Source: an uncultured Eubacteriales bacterium (lineage in GTDB: Bacteria; Bacillota; Clostridia; Oscillospirales; Oscillospiraceae). Taken from it: 64,000 nt of DNA. Under the pieces are notes generated by a model. It was given only the letters and a program-made list of their open reading frames with translations. It was not told the origin of the DNA and searched no databases. Every line of letters starts with the position of its first letter. The first letter of the stretch is position 1. Shown in pieces: positions 1 to 9,769 of the stretch. The DNA lies in NCBI GenBank assembly GCA_900546485.1, contig URDK01000003.1, forward strand, positions 1 to 64,000. The letters run 5' to 3'. The translations under genes and the position numbers were made by a program.

Positions 1-8
1 AAGCGAAA

Positions 9-1799
9 TTACTTCGTGGCCTCGACAGCCTTGGCATCGCCGGTGATCTCGCCCTTCGCCTGCTTGACGAAGGTCTGGATGCCGCTGATGCTGACGACGA
101 CAGCGAGGATGACCAGAGCGGCCGCGAAGACGAGCTGGAACCAGTCGCCCCAAGCAGCGGTGCCAGCACCGATGGCGCCGACCTTGCTGATAATGGTCAT
201 GACGAGGGAGGTCAGAGTGGCAACCAGCATGAAGACCATGGGGATGAAGAACATCTTGTTGCTCTTGCCGATGTTGCCGAGCCAGCAGGCGACGGCCATG
301 AGAGCCAGGCCGGCAAGCAGCTGGTTGGCGGCGCCGAACAGACCCCAGATCTGGGAGAGGCTCAGGAAGCCGATGCCGCAGCCGACGATGACGAGGAACA
401 GAGTGCCGACCAGGGGCTTAGCCAGGAAGCCGCGGAAGCCGGGGATCTTGGTGGGATCCTCGCCCTCGTGCACGAAGAGCTCGGTGAACATGTAGCGGCC
501 CAGACGGGTGCCGGTGTCCAGAGAGGTCAGCGCGAAGACGGAGACGGCCAGGGTGATCAGGGTGTAGATGGTGTCATACAGCGGGTTGGTGAAGTCGGCA
601 GCGCCGCCGGTCATCCAGGAGACCATGGAGGCAATACCGGAGGCGAAGATCGCCGGAGGAGCGTTGGTGGTCAGAGGAGCACCTTCGCCGCCAGCACCCT
701 GCTGAACGAGGTTCCACACCACGCCGACGGAGATGACGGAGACGAGAGCCAGGACGCACTCGATGATCATGGCGCCGTAGCCGATGACCTTCGCATCCTT
801 CTCGGAGTTGATCTGCTTGGAAGTCGTGCCGGAGCCGACCAGGCTGTGGAAGCCGGAGATGGCGCCGCAGGCGACGGTGATGAACAGGACCGGGAACAGA
901 GTGCCGCTGGAGGTGGTGAAGCCGTTGTAGGCAGGCAGCAGGAACTCGTGGCCCGCGGTGCCGCCCAGGACGCCGACGATGGCGATGATCATCATCGCGT
1001 ACAGCAGGAAGCTGGACAGATAGTCACGGGGCTGGAGGAGTATCCAGACCGGGAGCAGAGAGGCCAGGGTGATGTACACGGCAATGAAGATAACCCAGCC
1101 CGTACGGCTGATGTTGACACCGACGTTCAGGCCGATGATGGTGATGACAACGATACCGATGACGCCGATAACGGTGGCGGGACCGACCTTCGCGCCCTTG
1201 CGGTAGACAAAGAAGCCGAAGATGATGGCGATGACTATGAACAGCAGGCTCGTGGTCGCCGTGGAGGCGTTACCGGAGCAGTTCTCGCGGCCCACAGTGA
1301 TGATGGGCAGCGCCTCGCCGTCAGCGCCGACGGACACGAAGGTGCCGGCAACGACGGAGGTGAAGCTGGCGATGACGAGGATGAGCACCAGCAGCGCGAA
1401 GATTACGAACAGCTTGTAGGCCTTGGGACCGATGTTGTCCTTAATGACCTCGCCGATGGAACGGCCGCCGTGACGGATGGAGGCGAACAGAGCGCCGAAG
1501 TCGTGCATAGCGCCGAAGAAGATACCGCCGATGACGACCCACAGGAAAACGGGCAGCCAGCCGAAGACAGCCGCCTGGATGGGGCCGTTGATGGGGCCGG
1601 CGCCTGCGATGGACGAGAAGTGGTGGCCCATCAGGACGGCGGGGTTAGCAGGGACAAAGTCCTTGTTGTCAAACTTGGTGTGAGCAGGGGTCGGACGGTC
1701 GGGGTTCACGCCCCACTTCTTAGCCAGCCAGGAACCGTAGAATATGTAGCCCAGGCCGAGAAGAACTATGCCGACAACCAGAATGAGAATTGCGGTCAT
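9..1799 (-). CDS. cstA: Carbon starvation protein CstA family transporter
   Basis: 596-residue polytopic membrane protein of the CstA family, proton-coupled importers of pyruvate or peptides. Seen: an N-terminal membrane segment followed by VNPDRPTPAHTKFDNKDFVP and the family-typical HHFSSIAGAGPINGPIQAA loop near residues 59-77, then many hydrophobic helices and a polar C-terminal tail. The length fits the short Gram-positive form. The ATG at 1799 overlaps the stop of the upstream gene by four bases, so the two are translationally coupled. The stop lies at positions 9-11, so the gene is complete. Substrate (pyruvate or peptides) cannot be decided from sequence. Confidence 0.93.
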   Translation of the reverse strand: MTAILILVVGIVLLGLGYIFYGSWLAKKWGVNPDRPTPAHTKFDNKDFVPANPAVLMGHHFSSIAGAGPINGPIQAAVFGWLPVFLWVVIGGIFFGAMHDFGALFASIRHGGRSIGEVIKDNIGPKAYKLFVIFALLVLILVIASFTSVVAGTFVSVGADGEALPIITVGRENCSGNASTATTSLLFIVIAIIFGFFVYRKGAKVGPATVIGVIGIVVITIIGLNVGVNISRTGWVIFIAVYITLASLLPVWILLQPRDYLSSFLLYAMMIIAIVGVLGGTAGHEFLLPAYNGFTTSSGTLFPVLFITVACGAISGFHSLVGSGTTSKQINSEKDAKVIGYGAMIIECVLALVSVISVGVVWNLVQQGAGGEGAPLTTNAPPAIFASGIASMVSWMTGGAADFTNPLYDTIYTLITLAVSVFALTSLDTGTRLGRYMFTELFVHEGEDPTKIPGFRGFLAKPLVGTLFLVIVGCGIGFLSLSQIWGLFGAANQLLAGLALMAVACWLGNIGKSNKMFFIPMVFMLVATLTSLVMTIISKVGAIGAGTAAWGDWFQLVFAAALVILAVVVSISGIQTFVKQAKGEITGDAKAVEATK

Positions 1800-2314
1800 A
1801 CTTTTTCACTCCTTAATAATTTCCTGAAAAAACTCACAAGATTGCCGCCAGCTTTGTTTGTCTCGATCAACTCCTTTTCAAGTTCCACGGCCGCGACCTT
1901 CAGGGCAACCCATCCCTGCAAGCCGAACTTGAAGCTCTTGTACAGCTTCGCGCCGCGAATAATTTTCTGCGCTTCTGGATCTATTACATCCGCCACAAAC
2001 AGTGCGATGATGTACGATTCCCTGTGCTCAGGGTGCGGCTGCACGCGCGGCATGCCGTCCTTCAGAGCAAACTCGATGCATTCAGACGCCGTCTTTGCGT
2101 CCAGTACAGGCACAGAGAAGATATAGGCATACTCGTTCGTCTCAGCAGCCCATATCTTCGCTCTCTTTATAAGTACATAACCTTCGCTCCGCACATGAAA
2201 GGCCGCGCTGTACAACAGCGGCAGTCCCGTTCCCGCATCGCCTTCGGTTATATCATAATAGTATTCGTAAGACTCCCGCAGTTTTTCCAGAAGTCCGGCT
2301 CTTTCCCAAGCCAA
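1796..2314 (-). CDS. Conserved hypothetical protein coupled to cstA
   Basis: 172 residues, soluble, no signal peptide or membrane segment. Not recognised. It is rich in aromatic and acidic residues at the N-terminus and ends in a basic amphipathic stretch. The only in-frame initiator before an upstream stop is a TTG at 2314, with no strong ribosome binding site. It overlaps cstA by four bases, so a role linked to CstA (regulation or partner) is possible but unproven. Confidence 0.6.
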   Translation of the reverse strand: MAWERAGLLEKLRESYEYYYDITEGDAGTGLPLLYSAAFHVRSEGYVLIKRAKIWAAETNEYAYIFSVPVLDAKTASECIEFALKDGMPRVQPHPEHRESYIIALFVADVIDPEAQKIIRGAKLYKSFKFGLQGWVALKVAAVELEKELIETNKAGGNLVSFFRKLLRSEKV

Positions 2315-2602
2315 ATATAATGCACCGCGCTTTCAAGTACGTTGTTAATTAATTGTTCAAATTTCAATACATAATATACCTCTGACTGGCAAAGAAATCA
2401 ATACCAAATAAATTTAGATTCCGTACATTTCTGTGGGTTAGTGTTTAGTTAAACTCACAATATGTGCACTATGTATAATAATTTGAAAATAATTTGTGAA
2501 CGATTTAGGCTCCTCTGCAACTGGGCTATTTACAAGGAGGACAGATTATTGTATCTTAATAGAAGCAAAAAGACAGAAAAACGGCTCAGATGGTGATTCG
2601 GA

Positions 2603-3751
2603 ATGGTCAAGAAAGACCCCAGCGCGCAGATACGGCTCTGCGCTCCCTGTCTCTTTGGGCTGGAAGGCCCGCTCGGCAACGAATTGAGACACATTGGAAT
2701 GAATGCGGTCGCGCCCGAAAACGGGCGCGTGCTCTTTGAAACGGATATAGCAGGCCTTGCCCGGGCAAACATAAGGTCGCGTTTTGCCGAGCGAATACTG
2801 CTCGAGTTGGGGCGCTTCCCCGCACGCAGCTTCGACGAGCTCTTCGAGGGCGTGCGTGCCATAGCCTTCGAGGACTGGCTGCCCCGTGACGCCGCCTTCC
2901 CAGTCAAGGGTTGGTCTCTGGAGTCTCAGCTCCATTCCGTGCCCGACTGCCAGAGCATCATCAAAAAGGCCGCCGCTGTACGCATGGGCAAAGCCTACGG
3001 CATTGAGCACTTGCCCGAGACCGGCGCGCTCTATCAGATACAGTTTTCAATAATGAAGGACGAAGCCGTCATCTATCTGGACACCACCGGCACCGGTCTG
3101 CACAAGCGCGGTTACCGACCCGCCCAGGTGGCGGCGCCGCTCCGCGAGACTCTGGCCGCCGCTATGGTAGACATCGCGGGCTATCGCGGACGCGGAGACT
3201 TCTGTGACCCCTTCTGCGGCAGCGGAACCATCGCCATAGAGGCCGCGCTCGCCGCCAAGGGCCGCGCGCCGGGCATAAACCGCGGCTTTTCCGCTGAAAA
3301 ATGGGTCAGCCTGCCTGAGAGCATTTGGCATGATGAACGTGAGGCCGCCCGGAGCCGCGAATATAATGGCGAATACCGCATTTTCGCCTCCGACATCGAC
3401 CCCAAGGCCATAGAGATATCCCGCGCCAACGCGAAGCGCGCGGGCGTTGAGAATATTATCAACTTCTCCGTCGCCGATGCGAGGGAGTTTTCGCGCGCGA
3501 CGGAGCGGGGCGTCATTGTGACGAACCCGCCCTACGGCGAGAGGCTCATGGAAAAGCGCGAGGCCGAGCGGCTTTACGCCGATTTCGGCAGGGCACTCGC
3601 CGCCGTCCCGGGCTGGGACCTCTACCTACTCAGCTCCCACACCGAGCTGGAGCGGAGCCTCGGCCGCAGCGCAGACAGGAAGCGCAGGCTTTATAACGGC
3701 ATGATAAGATGTGAGCTTTACATATATAAAAATGGGGGCAGCCGCAGATGA
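2603..3751 (+). CDS. THUMP-domain class I RNA methyltransferase (RlmL/YpsC-like)
   Basis: 382 residues. The N-terminal third is a THUMP-type RNA-binding region, and the C-terminal part is a Rossmann methyltransferase with DPFCGSGTIAIEAA (SAM loop, about residues 199-212) and the NPPYGERL catalytic motif (about residues 309-316), typical of N2-guanine rRNA methyltransferases. The family methylates 23S rRNA (m2G2445 in E. coli RlmL). Its stop overlaps the start of the lipid kinase by four bases, forming a two-gene operon. Exact target nucleotide is inference from the family. Confidence 0.9.
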   Translation: MVKKDPSAQIRLCAPCLFGLEGPLGNELRHIGMNAVAPENGRVLFETDIAGLARANIRSRFAERILLELGRFPARSFDELFEGVRAIAFEDWLPRDAAFPVKGWSLESQLHSVPDCQSIIKKAAAVRMGKAYGIEHLPETGALYQIQFSIMKDEAVIYLDTTGTGLHKRGYRPAQVAAPLRETLAAAMVDIAGYRGRGDFCDPFCGSGTIAIEAALAAKGRAPGINRGFSAEKWVSLPESIWHDEREAARSREYNGEYRIFASDIDPKAIEISRANAKRAGVENIINFSVADAREFSRATERGVIVTNPPYGERLMEKREAERLYADFGRALAAVPGWDLYLLSSHTELERSLGRSADRKRRLYNGMIRCELYIYKNGGSRR

Positions 3752-4674
3752 AGCATCTCTTTATAGTCAACCCCGTGGCGGGCAAGCAGAAACCTGAGGA
3801 CAAGCTGCGGCTCATCAACGAGGCCATAGACCGTCTTCCCGCCGACAGGCGCGAGCGGGACAGCTTTGAGATCTACGTCACCGAGGCGCCCATGGACGCC
3901 TGCCGCCACATCCGTGAAAGCGCGGCCGACGGCGAGGAGCTGCGCGTCTACGCCTGCGGCGGCGACGGCACGCTCAACGAGTGCGTCAACGGCGCGGCGG
4001 GCCTTCCCAACGCCGCCGTCACCCACTTCCCCTGCGGCACGGGCAACGACTTCATCAAGATGTTCGGCAAGGACAAGGATCGCTTCTTTGACCTCACCGA
4101 GCTCATCAACGGCGAGGTCCGCCCCATCGATGTCATCAAGTGCAATGACCGATACAGCGTCAACATCTGTTCCATGGGCCTCGATGCCCATGTGGGCACG
4201 GACGTGCACAAATACAGCGGCATGCCCATAATCGGCGGCCCCGGCGGCTATGTCGTCTCCCTCGTCGCGAACTATATCAAGGGCATAAGCACCACCATGA
4301 CGGCCCGGACCGAGGGTCTCACCTGCGGTCCCGAGCTCAACCTCGTCTGCGTCTGCAACGGGCGTTTTTACGGCGGCGGCTTCAACCCCACGAACGATGC
4401 CAGGCCCGATGACGGTTATATGGACGTGCTCATCGTCTCCGGCGTCTCCCGTCTCACTATCGCCGGCGCGCTGATGAGCTATGCCAAGGGCAAATACCGC
4501 TCCTTCCCCCAGTACATAACCTTCGTACGCACCCGGCACCTTGAGATAGATGCCGCCGAAAACGAAGTCATCAACGTGGACGGGGAAGCCGAGTACGGCA
4601 CGCACGTCGTTTTCGACCTCATACCCGGAGGCGTGAATTTCATTTTTCCCAGGAATATGGCATTTTTCAACTGA
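3748..4674 (+). CDS. Diacylglycerol/lipid kinase family protein (DagK/YegS-like)
   Basis: 308 residues. Shows the lipid-kinase GGDGTLNE loop near residues 71-78 and PCGTGNDF near residues 92-99, the nucleotide-binding signature of the DagK catalytic domain, then a beta-sandwich C-terminal domain with NVDGEAE. Family members phosphorylate diacylglycerol or related lipids at the cytoplasmic membrane face, recycling lipids from envelope synthesis. Translationally coupled to the upstream methyltransferase. The precise lipid substrate is unknown. Confidence 0.9.
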   Translation: MKHLFIVNPVAGKQKPEDKLRLINEAIDRLPADRRERDSFEIYVTEAPMDACRHIRESAADGEELRVYACGGDGTLNECVNGAAGLPNAAVTHFPCGTGNDFIKMFGKDKDRFFDLTELINGEVRPIDVIKCNDRYSVNICSMGLDAHVGTDVHKYSGMPIIGGPGGYVVSLVANYIKGISTTMTARTEGLTCGPELNLVCVCNGRFYGGGFNPTNDARPDDGYMDVLIVSGVSRLTIAGALMSYAKGKYRSFPQYITFVRTRHLEIDAAENEVINVDGEAEYGTHVVFDLIPGGVNFIFPRNMAFFN

Positions 4675-4743
4675 AGCCGCGCCGGGCAAAGCTGTCCAGT
4701 CTGTAAGTTAACAAAAAATTCTCAACTTTTTATATAATACTCC

Positions 4744-4771
4744 TTGACAATTTTCAGAAATGTGTTATTTT
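4744..4771 (+). promoter_or_regulatory. Sigma-A promoter of groESL
   Basis: TTGACA at 4744-4749, then 16 bases, then TATTTT at 4766-4771 preceded by TG one base upstream (extended -10). Transcription would start just before or within the CIRCE repeat, the usual arrangement for HrcA-repressed promoters. Confidence 0.7.
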
Positions 4772-4781
4772 TATAAGCGGG

Positions 4782-4808
4782 TTAGCACTCAGGGCGTTTG
4801 AGTGCTAA
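4782..4808 (+). promoter_or_regulatory. CIRCE operator (HrcA binding site)
   Basis: Perfect inverted repeat TTAGCACTC, nine-base spacer, GAGTGCTAA. This matches the canonical CIRCE consensus bound by the heat-shock repressor HrcA. It lies between the promoter and groES, 45 bases before the groES start. hrcA itself is not in the window. Confidence 0.97.
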
Positions 4809-4852
4809 CCCGCTAAAGCTGTATTTTATAATTACTTAGGAGGTAATATATA

Positions 4853-5137
4853 ATGAAACTCACGCCTTTGGCCGATAGGGTCGTTCTCAAGCAGAAGGAA
4901 GCCGAGGAGAAGACCAAGAGCGGCATCATCCTCGCCTCTTCCGCGCAGGAGAAGCCTGAGCTCTACGAGGTCATTGAGGTAGGCCCCGGCGGCATGGTCG
5001 ACGGCAACGAGGTCGTCATGACCGTAGCCAAGGGTCAGACCGTGCTGGTGGGCAAGTACAGCGGCACGAAGGTCAAGATAGACGACGAGGAACTCACGAT
5101 AGTCAAGCAGGGCGACATCCTTGCGATAGTTGAGTAA
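4853..5137 (+). CDS. groES: Co-chaperonin GroES
   Basis: 94 residues, the usual length. Begins MKLTPLADRVVLKQKEAEEK and carries the mobile-loop region (KTKSGIILASSAQEKP) and the conserved GDILAIVE end. Forms the heptameric lid of the GroEL folding chamber in the cytoplasm. A strong ribosome binding site (TTAGGAGGT at 4837-4845) precedes the ATG. First gene of the CIRCE-controlled operon, 18 bases before groEL. Confidence 0.98.
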   Translation: MKLTPLADRVVLKQKEAEEKTKSGIILASSAQEKPELYEVIEVGPGGMVDGNEVVMTVAKGQTVLVGKYSGTKVKIDDEELTIVKQGDILAIVE

Positions 5138-6781
<1,644 letters not shown>

Positions 6782-6805
6782 TAAACTCCCACACAAAACA
6801 CGGCA

Positions 6806-6837
6806 GAGCCGGCGCACAATGCGCCGGCTCTTTTTTT
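6806..6837 (+). terminator. Rho-independent terminator of groESL
   Basis: Ten-base-pair GC-rich stem (GAGCCGGCGC with GCGCCGGCTC, five-base loop) directly followed by seven T, 25 bases after the groEL stop. Confidence 0.95.
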
Positions 6838-6911
6838 ACCGCCAGGTATATTCCCTGCTCGGAATCTGTGGTATTATGTAGTCTATCACGAAAAGAACAA
6901 GGGAGCGAATC

Positions 6912-7388
6912 ATGGAAAACATTGAAATAAGACATGCCGTCCCCGGGGACGAGCTGCTCATACTGGAATTCATCCGCGAGCTGGCGGACTATGAGCACAT
7001 GCTGGATGAGGTCGTGGCAACGGAGGCGCTGCTGCGCGAGTGGCTTTTTGAAAGGCGCGCGGCGGAGGTTGTCTTTGCCGTGGCTGAGGGAAAAGAGGTC
7101 GGCTTTGCGCTGTTCTTCGGGAATTTCTCAACCTTCCTGGGCCGCGGCGGCATCTATCTGGAGGACCTCTTCGTGAAGCCGGAGCAACGCGGCCACGGCT
7201 ATGGACGGGCGCTGCTGCGCCATCTGGCGCGCACGGCGCTCGAGCGCGGCTGCGGCCGCCTCGATTGGGCCTGCCTCGACTGGAACAAGCCGAGCATAGA
7301 CTTCTACCTCTCCCTCGGCGCCGCTCCCCAGAGCGACTGGACCACCTACCGCCTCACCGGCCCCACCCTCGAGGCCATGGCAGAATGA
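6912..7388 (+). CDS. GNAT N-acetyltransferase, diamine-acetyltransferase-like
   Basis: 158 residues, a single GNAT domain. The acetyl-CoA loop is seen as EDLFVKPEQRGHGYGRALL (about residues 81-99), followed by WNKPSIDFYLSLGA, which matches the pattern of spermidine/spermine (SSAT) and thialysine acetyltransferases. Transfers acetyl from acetyl-CoA to an amine; substrate by analogy a polyamine or lysine analogue. A GGGAGCG ribosome binding site precedes the ATG. Monocistronic or with the small membrane protein 22 bases downstream. Confidence 0.85.
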   Translation: MENIEIRHAVPGDELLILEFIRELADYEHMLDEVVATEALLREWLFERRAAEVVFAVAEGKEVGFALFFGNFSTFLGRGGIYLEDLFVKPEQRGHGYGRALLRHLARTALERGCGRLDWACLDWNKPSIDFYLSLGAAPQSDWTTYRLTGPTLEAMAE

Positions 7389-7410
7389 GCAACCTAAGGG
7401 GTGTCTGCAT

Positions 7411-7701
7411 ATGAAAGCGAAGGCGTCCAAATGGCTGGAGCTAGTCATTGAGTCCATCAATTACATCATAATCAATTACGCCCTGTCCAATATGGCGATG
7501 ATCCTCAAAAGCAACCCGCTTTTTATTTTGTTTTTTGCGTCGGAAGTGTGGATCATGAGCACCTATTGGCGAAAGGCAGTTGAGCTTACAAAGAGCAAGC
7601 TGCTCTCGGCGGTCCTGCTCATCGCCTGCTTTGCCATCCACATCGCAATGGTGTATTTCCTGGGGCGTTTCGTGGGGGATATTGTCCCATTCAAGCAGTA
7701 A
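7411..7701 (+). CDS. Small membrane protein of unknown function
   Basis: 96 residues with two hydrophobic segments, at about residues 22-50 and 66-88, separated by a short basic loop (STYWRKAVELTKSK). Not recognised. An AAGGGGTG site lies upstream of the ATG. The terminator at 7748 follows. Likely an inner-membrane protein; no function can be assigned. Confidence 0.6.
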   Translation: MKAKASKWLELVIESINYIIINYALSNMAMILKSNPLFILFFASEVWIMSTYWRKAVELTKSKLLSAVLLIACFAIHIAMVYFLGRFVGDIVPFKQ

Positions 7702-7747
7702 TAACCCCGCCGCCCACATATGCATACTCCGTCTGCCCTGCAAAAGA

Positions 7748-7780
7748 CCGCCCCGGACGAGATGTCCGGGGCGGTTTTTT
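7748..7780 (+). terminator. Bidirectional terminator
   Basis: Eleven-base-pair stem (CCGCCCCGGAC with GTCCGGGGCGG, loop of five) followed by six T on the + strand. It sits between the convergent small membrane gene and the patB-like gene, whose stop codon overlaps the T tract. Confidence 0.93.
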
Positions 7781-8999
7781 ACTTTTCCCCCCGATAGGGC
7801 TCGGAGTGTTTGGTGTTGACGGCCTCGCAGATGCGGCGGAGGCCCTCAGTGAGGGTGGCGCGGGGGCAGGCCAGGTTGAGGCGGATAAAGCAGTCCGAGT
7901 TCTGCACGAACATGTTCCCGCCCTCGAGCAGGACGCCCGCGCGGTATGCAAAGAACATGGGCAGGTCCTCATCAGGCTCGAAGTACTCGCCGAGGTCCAC
8001 CCAGGCGAGGTAGGTCGCCTCCGAGACGCGGTATCGCGCCCTCGGCAGCTGCTCCGCGAGGTACTCGCCCACTAGGGCAAAGTTCGCGTCGAGGTACTCC
8101 TGAAGCTCGCAGAGCCAGGGCTCGCCCTTTTCATAGGCCTCCTGCGCACCCGCTATGCTCAGGGGGTTATCGAAGTTGTAGTGCCGCTCGAGCCAAATCT
8201 TGCGCAGCCCTTCGTCGCGGATGATGATGTTCGAGAGCATCAGTCCCGCCATGTTGAAGGTCTTGCTCGGCGCCATGCAGGTAACGAGGCGGCCGTAGTC
8301 CGGCATGATTTTGCCGAGAGGTGTGTGAGTGAGGCCGCGGCGGAGCAGATCGCAGTGTATCTCGTCCGAGATGACCCACATGTTGTGCCGCTCGAGTATC
8401 TCTGCAAGGCGCTCGAGCTCTTCGGCGCTCCAGACTCGGCCGCTGGGGTTGTGGGGGTTGCAGTGGATGAAGAGCGTGGTCTTTTCGTCGGCGCACTTGC
8501 GCTCGAAGTCGTCCCAGTCGATGGTGTAGTACCCGTCCGTGTTGATGAGGTCGGAGCAGACGTACTCCCTGTGGCCGTGGTCGGCGGCATACTTGAAATA
8601 GGCATAGGACGGGGTCAGGAACAGCACCTTCTCATCCTGGGCGCAGATATAGTCCACCAGCTCGAAGAGCGCGGGGATGACGCCGTTCGACATGACCAGC
8701 TCCCGCTTCGGAAACTCCCAGCCGTAGCGGCGGCGGCACCAGGCGGCGAAGGCCTCGTAATAGCTCCTCTCAAACACGCGCGTGTAGCCGAAGATGCGCT
8801 TGTCCAACCGCTCGCGTATGCCGTCGATGACCACGTCCGGCGTGGCAAACTCCATGTCCGCCACCCACATGCGGATGAACTCCTCGTCCTTGTACGGGAA
8901 CACCATGCTCTCGTCCGCGTGGAAAATGTAGTCGCGGAATCCGTCCGTGTTCATGGCGTTTGTGTGGCGGCGGTCGATGATCTCGTCAAAATTGTACAT
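7779..8999 (-). CDS. PatB/MalY-family PLP-dependent C-S lyase (aminotransferase fold)
   Basis: 406 residues, fold-type I PLP enzyme of the MalY/PatB group (cystathionine beta-lyase). Seen: MWVADMEFATPDVV near residue 45, FGYTR near residue 70, HCNPHNPSGRVW near residue 178, and the PLP lysine in APSKTFNMAGL near residue 246. Likely cleaves C-S bonds of cystathionine or related compounds to give a thiol, pyruvate and ammonia; some relatives act as aminotransferases or regulators. Strong RBS GAGGAGG. Transcribed alone, divergent from the Pro/Thr-rich protein gene. Confidence 0.9.
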   Translation of the reverse strand: MYNFDEIIDRRHTNAMNTDGFRDYIFHADESMVFPYKDEEFIRMWVADMEFATPDVVIDGIRERLDKRIFGYTRVFERSYYEAFAAWCRRRYGWEFPKRELVMSNGVIPALFELVDYICAQDEKVLFLTPSYAYFKYAADHGHREYVCSDLINTDGYYTIDWDDFERKCADEKTTLFIHCNPHNPSGRVWSAEELERLAEILERHNMWVISDEIHCDLLRRGLTHTPLGKIMPDYGRLVTCMAPSKTFNMAGLMLSNIIIRDEGLRKIWLERHYNFDNPLSIAGAQEAYEKGEPWLCELQEYLDANFALVGEYLAEQLPRARYRVSEATYLAWVDLGEYFEPDEDLPMFFAYRAGVLLEGGNMFVQNSDCFIRLNLACPRATLTEGLRRICEAVNTKHSEPYRGEK

Positions 9000-9086
9000 G
9001 GGCAGACCTCCTCAGGCATTTTTTCGCGTTTCTGACCCCATCATAACACGCCGCGCCTACGCTTTCAAACCTTTCCGTCTCCGGTG

Positions 9087-9114
9087 TTGACAGCTGGTAA
9101 TATAGTGGTAAAAT
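9087..9114 (+). promoter_or_regulatory. Sigma-A promoter
   Basis: TTGACA at 9087-9092, a 16-base spacer and TAAAAT at 9109-9114. The -10 box covers an in-frame ATG at 9113, which supports the downstream ATG at 9137 as the real start of the following gene. Confidence 0.7.
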
Positions 9115-9136
9115 GTCAAACAAAGGAGAGGATGGA

Positions 9137-9700
9137 ATGAAAAAGAAGTTTTACCAAAAATGGTGGTTCTGGCTAATAATCGTACTGCTGGTCATCGGCG
9201 CCATAGGCAGCTCCAAGGACGACGCTCAGAGCCCGGCGGAGAGCCCCGTGCCCGCTGTCAGCGAAGAAGTTGAGTCAACGCCCACGCCTACGTCTAGCCC
9301 AACTCCGACGCCTGCGCCGACACCCACCCCGGCACCTACTCCCACTCCGACGCCTGCTCAGGCGGTCTCCGGCGACGGCTCGACCGGCTCCGGGCAAGCC
9401 CAGTCCGGCAGTGTTTCCGACGGCGCGTCCTCCGGCGGATCATCTGATGCCTCAGGAAGCGTTTCCGGCGGCACGTCGTCGGGTTCTTCCTCGGGCACTT
9501 CGTCCGACACCTCCGGCAGCTGGGATAACGGCGGCACGTCCGACAGCGGAACATCCGGAAGCGGCACCATGGTCTGGATAACCAGCACCGGCACAAAGTA
9601 TCATCGCATTCCCGACTGCGGCACTACAAAGACCTCATGGCAGGTTTCGCTTGACGAAGCCAAAGCCCAGGGCTACGAAGCCTGCAAAAACTGCTGGTGA
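9137..9700 (+). CDS. Membrane-anchored Pro/Thr- and Ser/Gly-rich protein with C-terminal Cys motif
   Basis: 187 residues. A basic N-terminus (KKKFYQKWW) leads into one membrane segment (about residues 9-22). Then come a Pro-Thr-Ala-Pro repeat linker (about residues 55-75), a low-complexity Ser/Gly/Thr stretch, and a C-terminal domain with GTKYHRIPDC and, 27 residues on, CKNC. The last domain resembles a small predicted zinc-binding module often found at the ends of Firmicutes surface proteins. Probably anchored with the tail outside. The start at 9137 is chosen for its AAAGGAGAG site and because the promoter -10 covers the earlier ATG. Confidence 0.75.
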   Translation: MKKKFYQKWWFWLIIVLLVIGAIGSSKDDAQSPAESPVPAVSEEVESTPTPTSSPTPTPAPTPTPAPTPTPTPAQAVSGDGSTGSGQAQSGSVSDGASSGGSSDASGSVSGGTSSGSSSGTSSDTSGSWDNGGTSDSGTSGSGTMVWITSTGTKYHRIPDCGTTKTSWQVSLDEAKAQGYEACKNCW

Positions 9701-9769
9701 CCCGGCTTGCCGCATCGGCGCGGCTGTGGTAAACTTGCGCTGACAACTTCTGCGAGGGGGAACTGCGCC

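Noticed and set aside
468..2126. 552-codon rightward frame opposite cstA
   Set aside because: Antisense shadow with Asp/Gly/Gln-rich composition and no recognisable domain; spans two real leftward genes.
9280..9360. Short tandem repeats as a CRISPR or VNTR locus
   Set aside because: They are in-frame Pro-Thr/Ala-Pro codons of a protein linker; there are no spacers or constant repeats.
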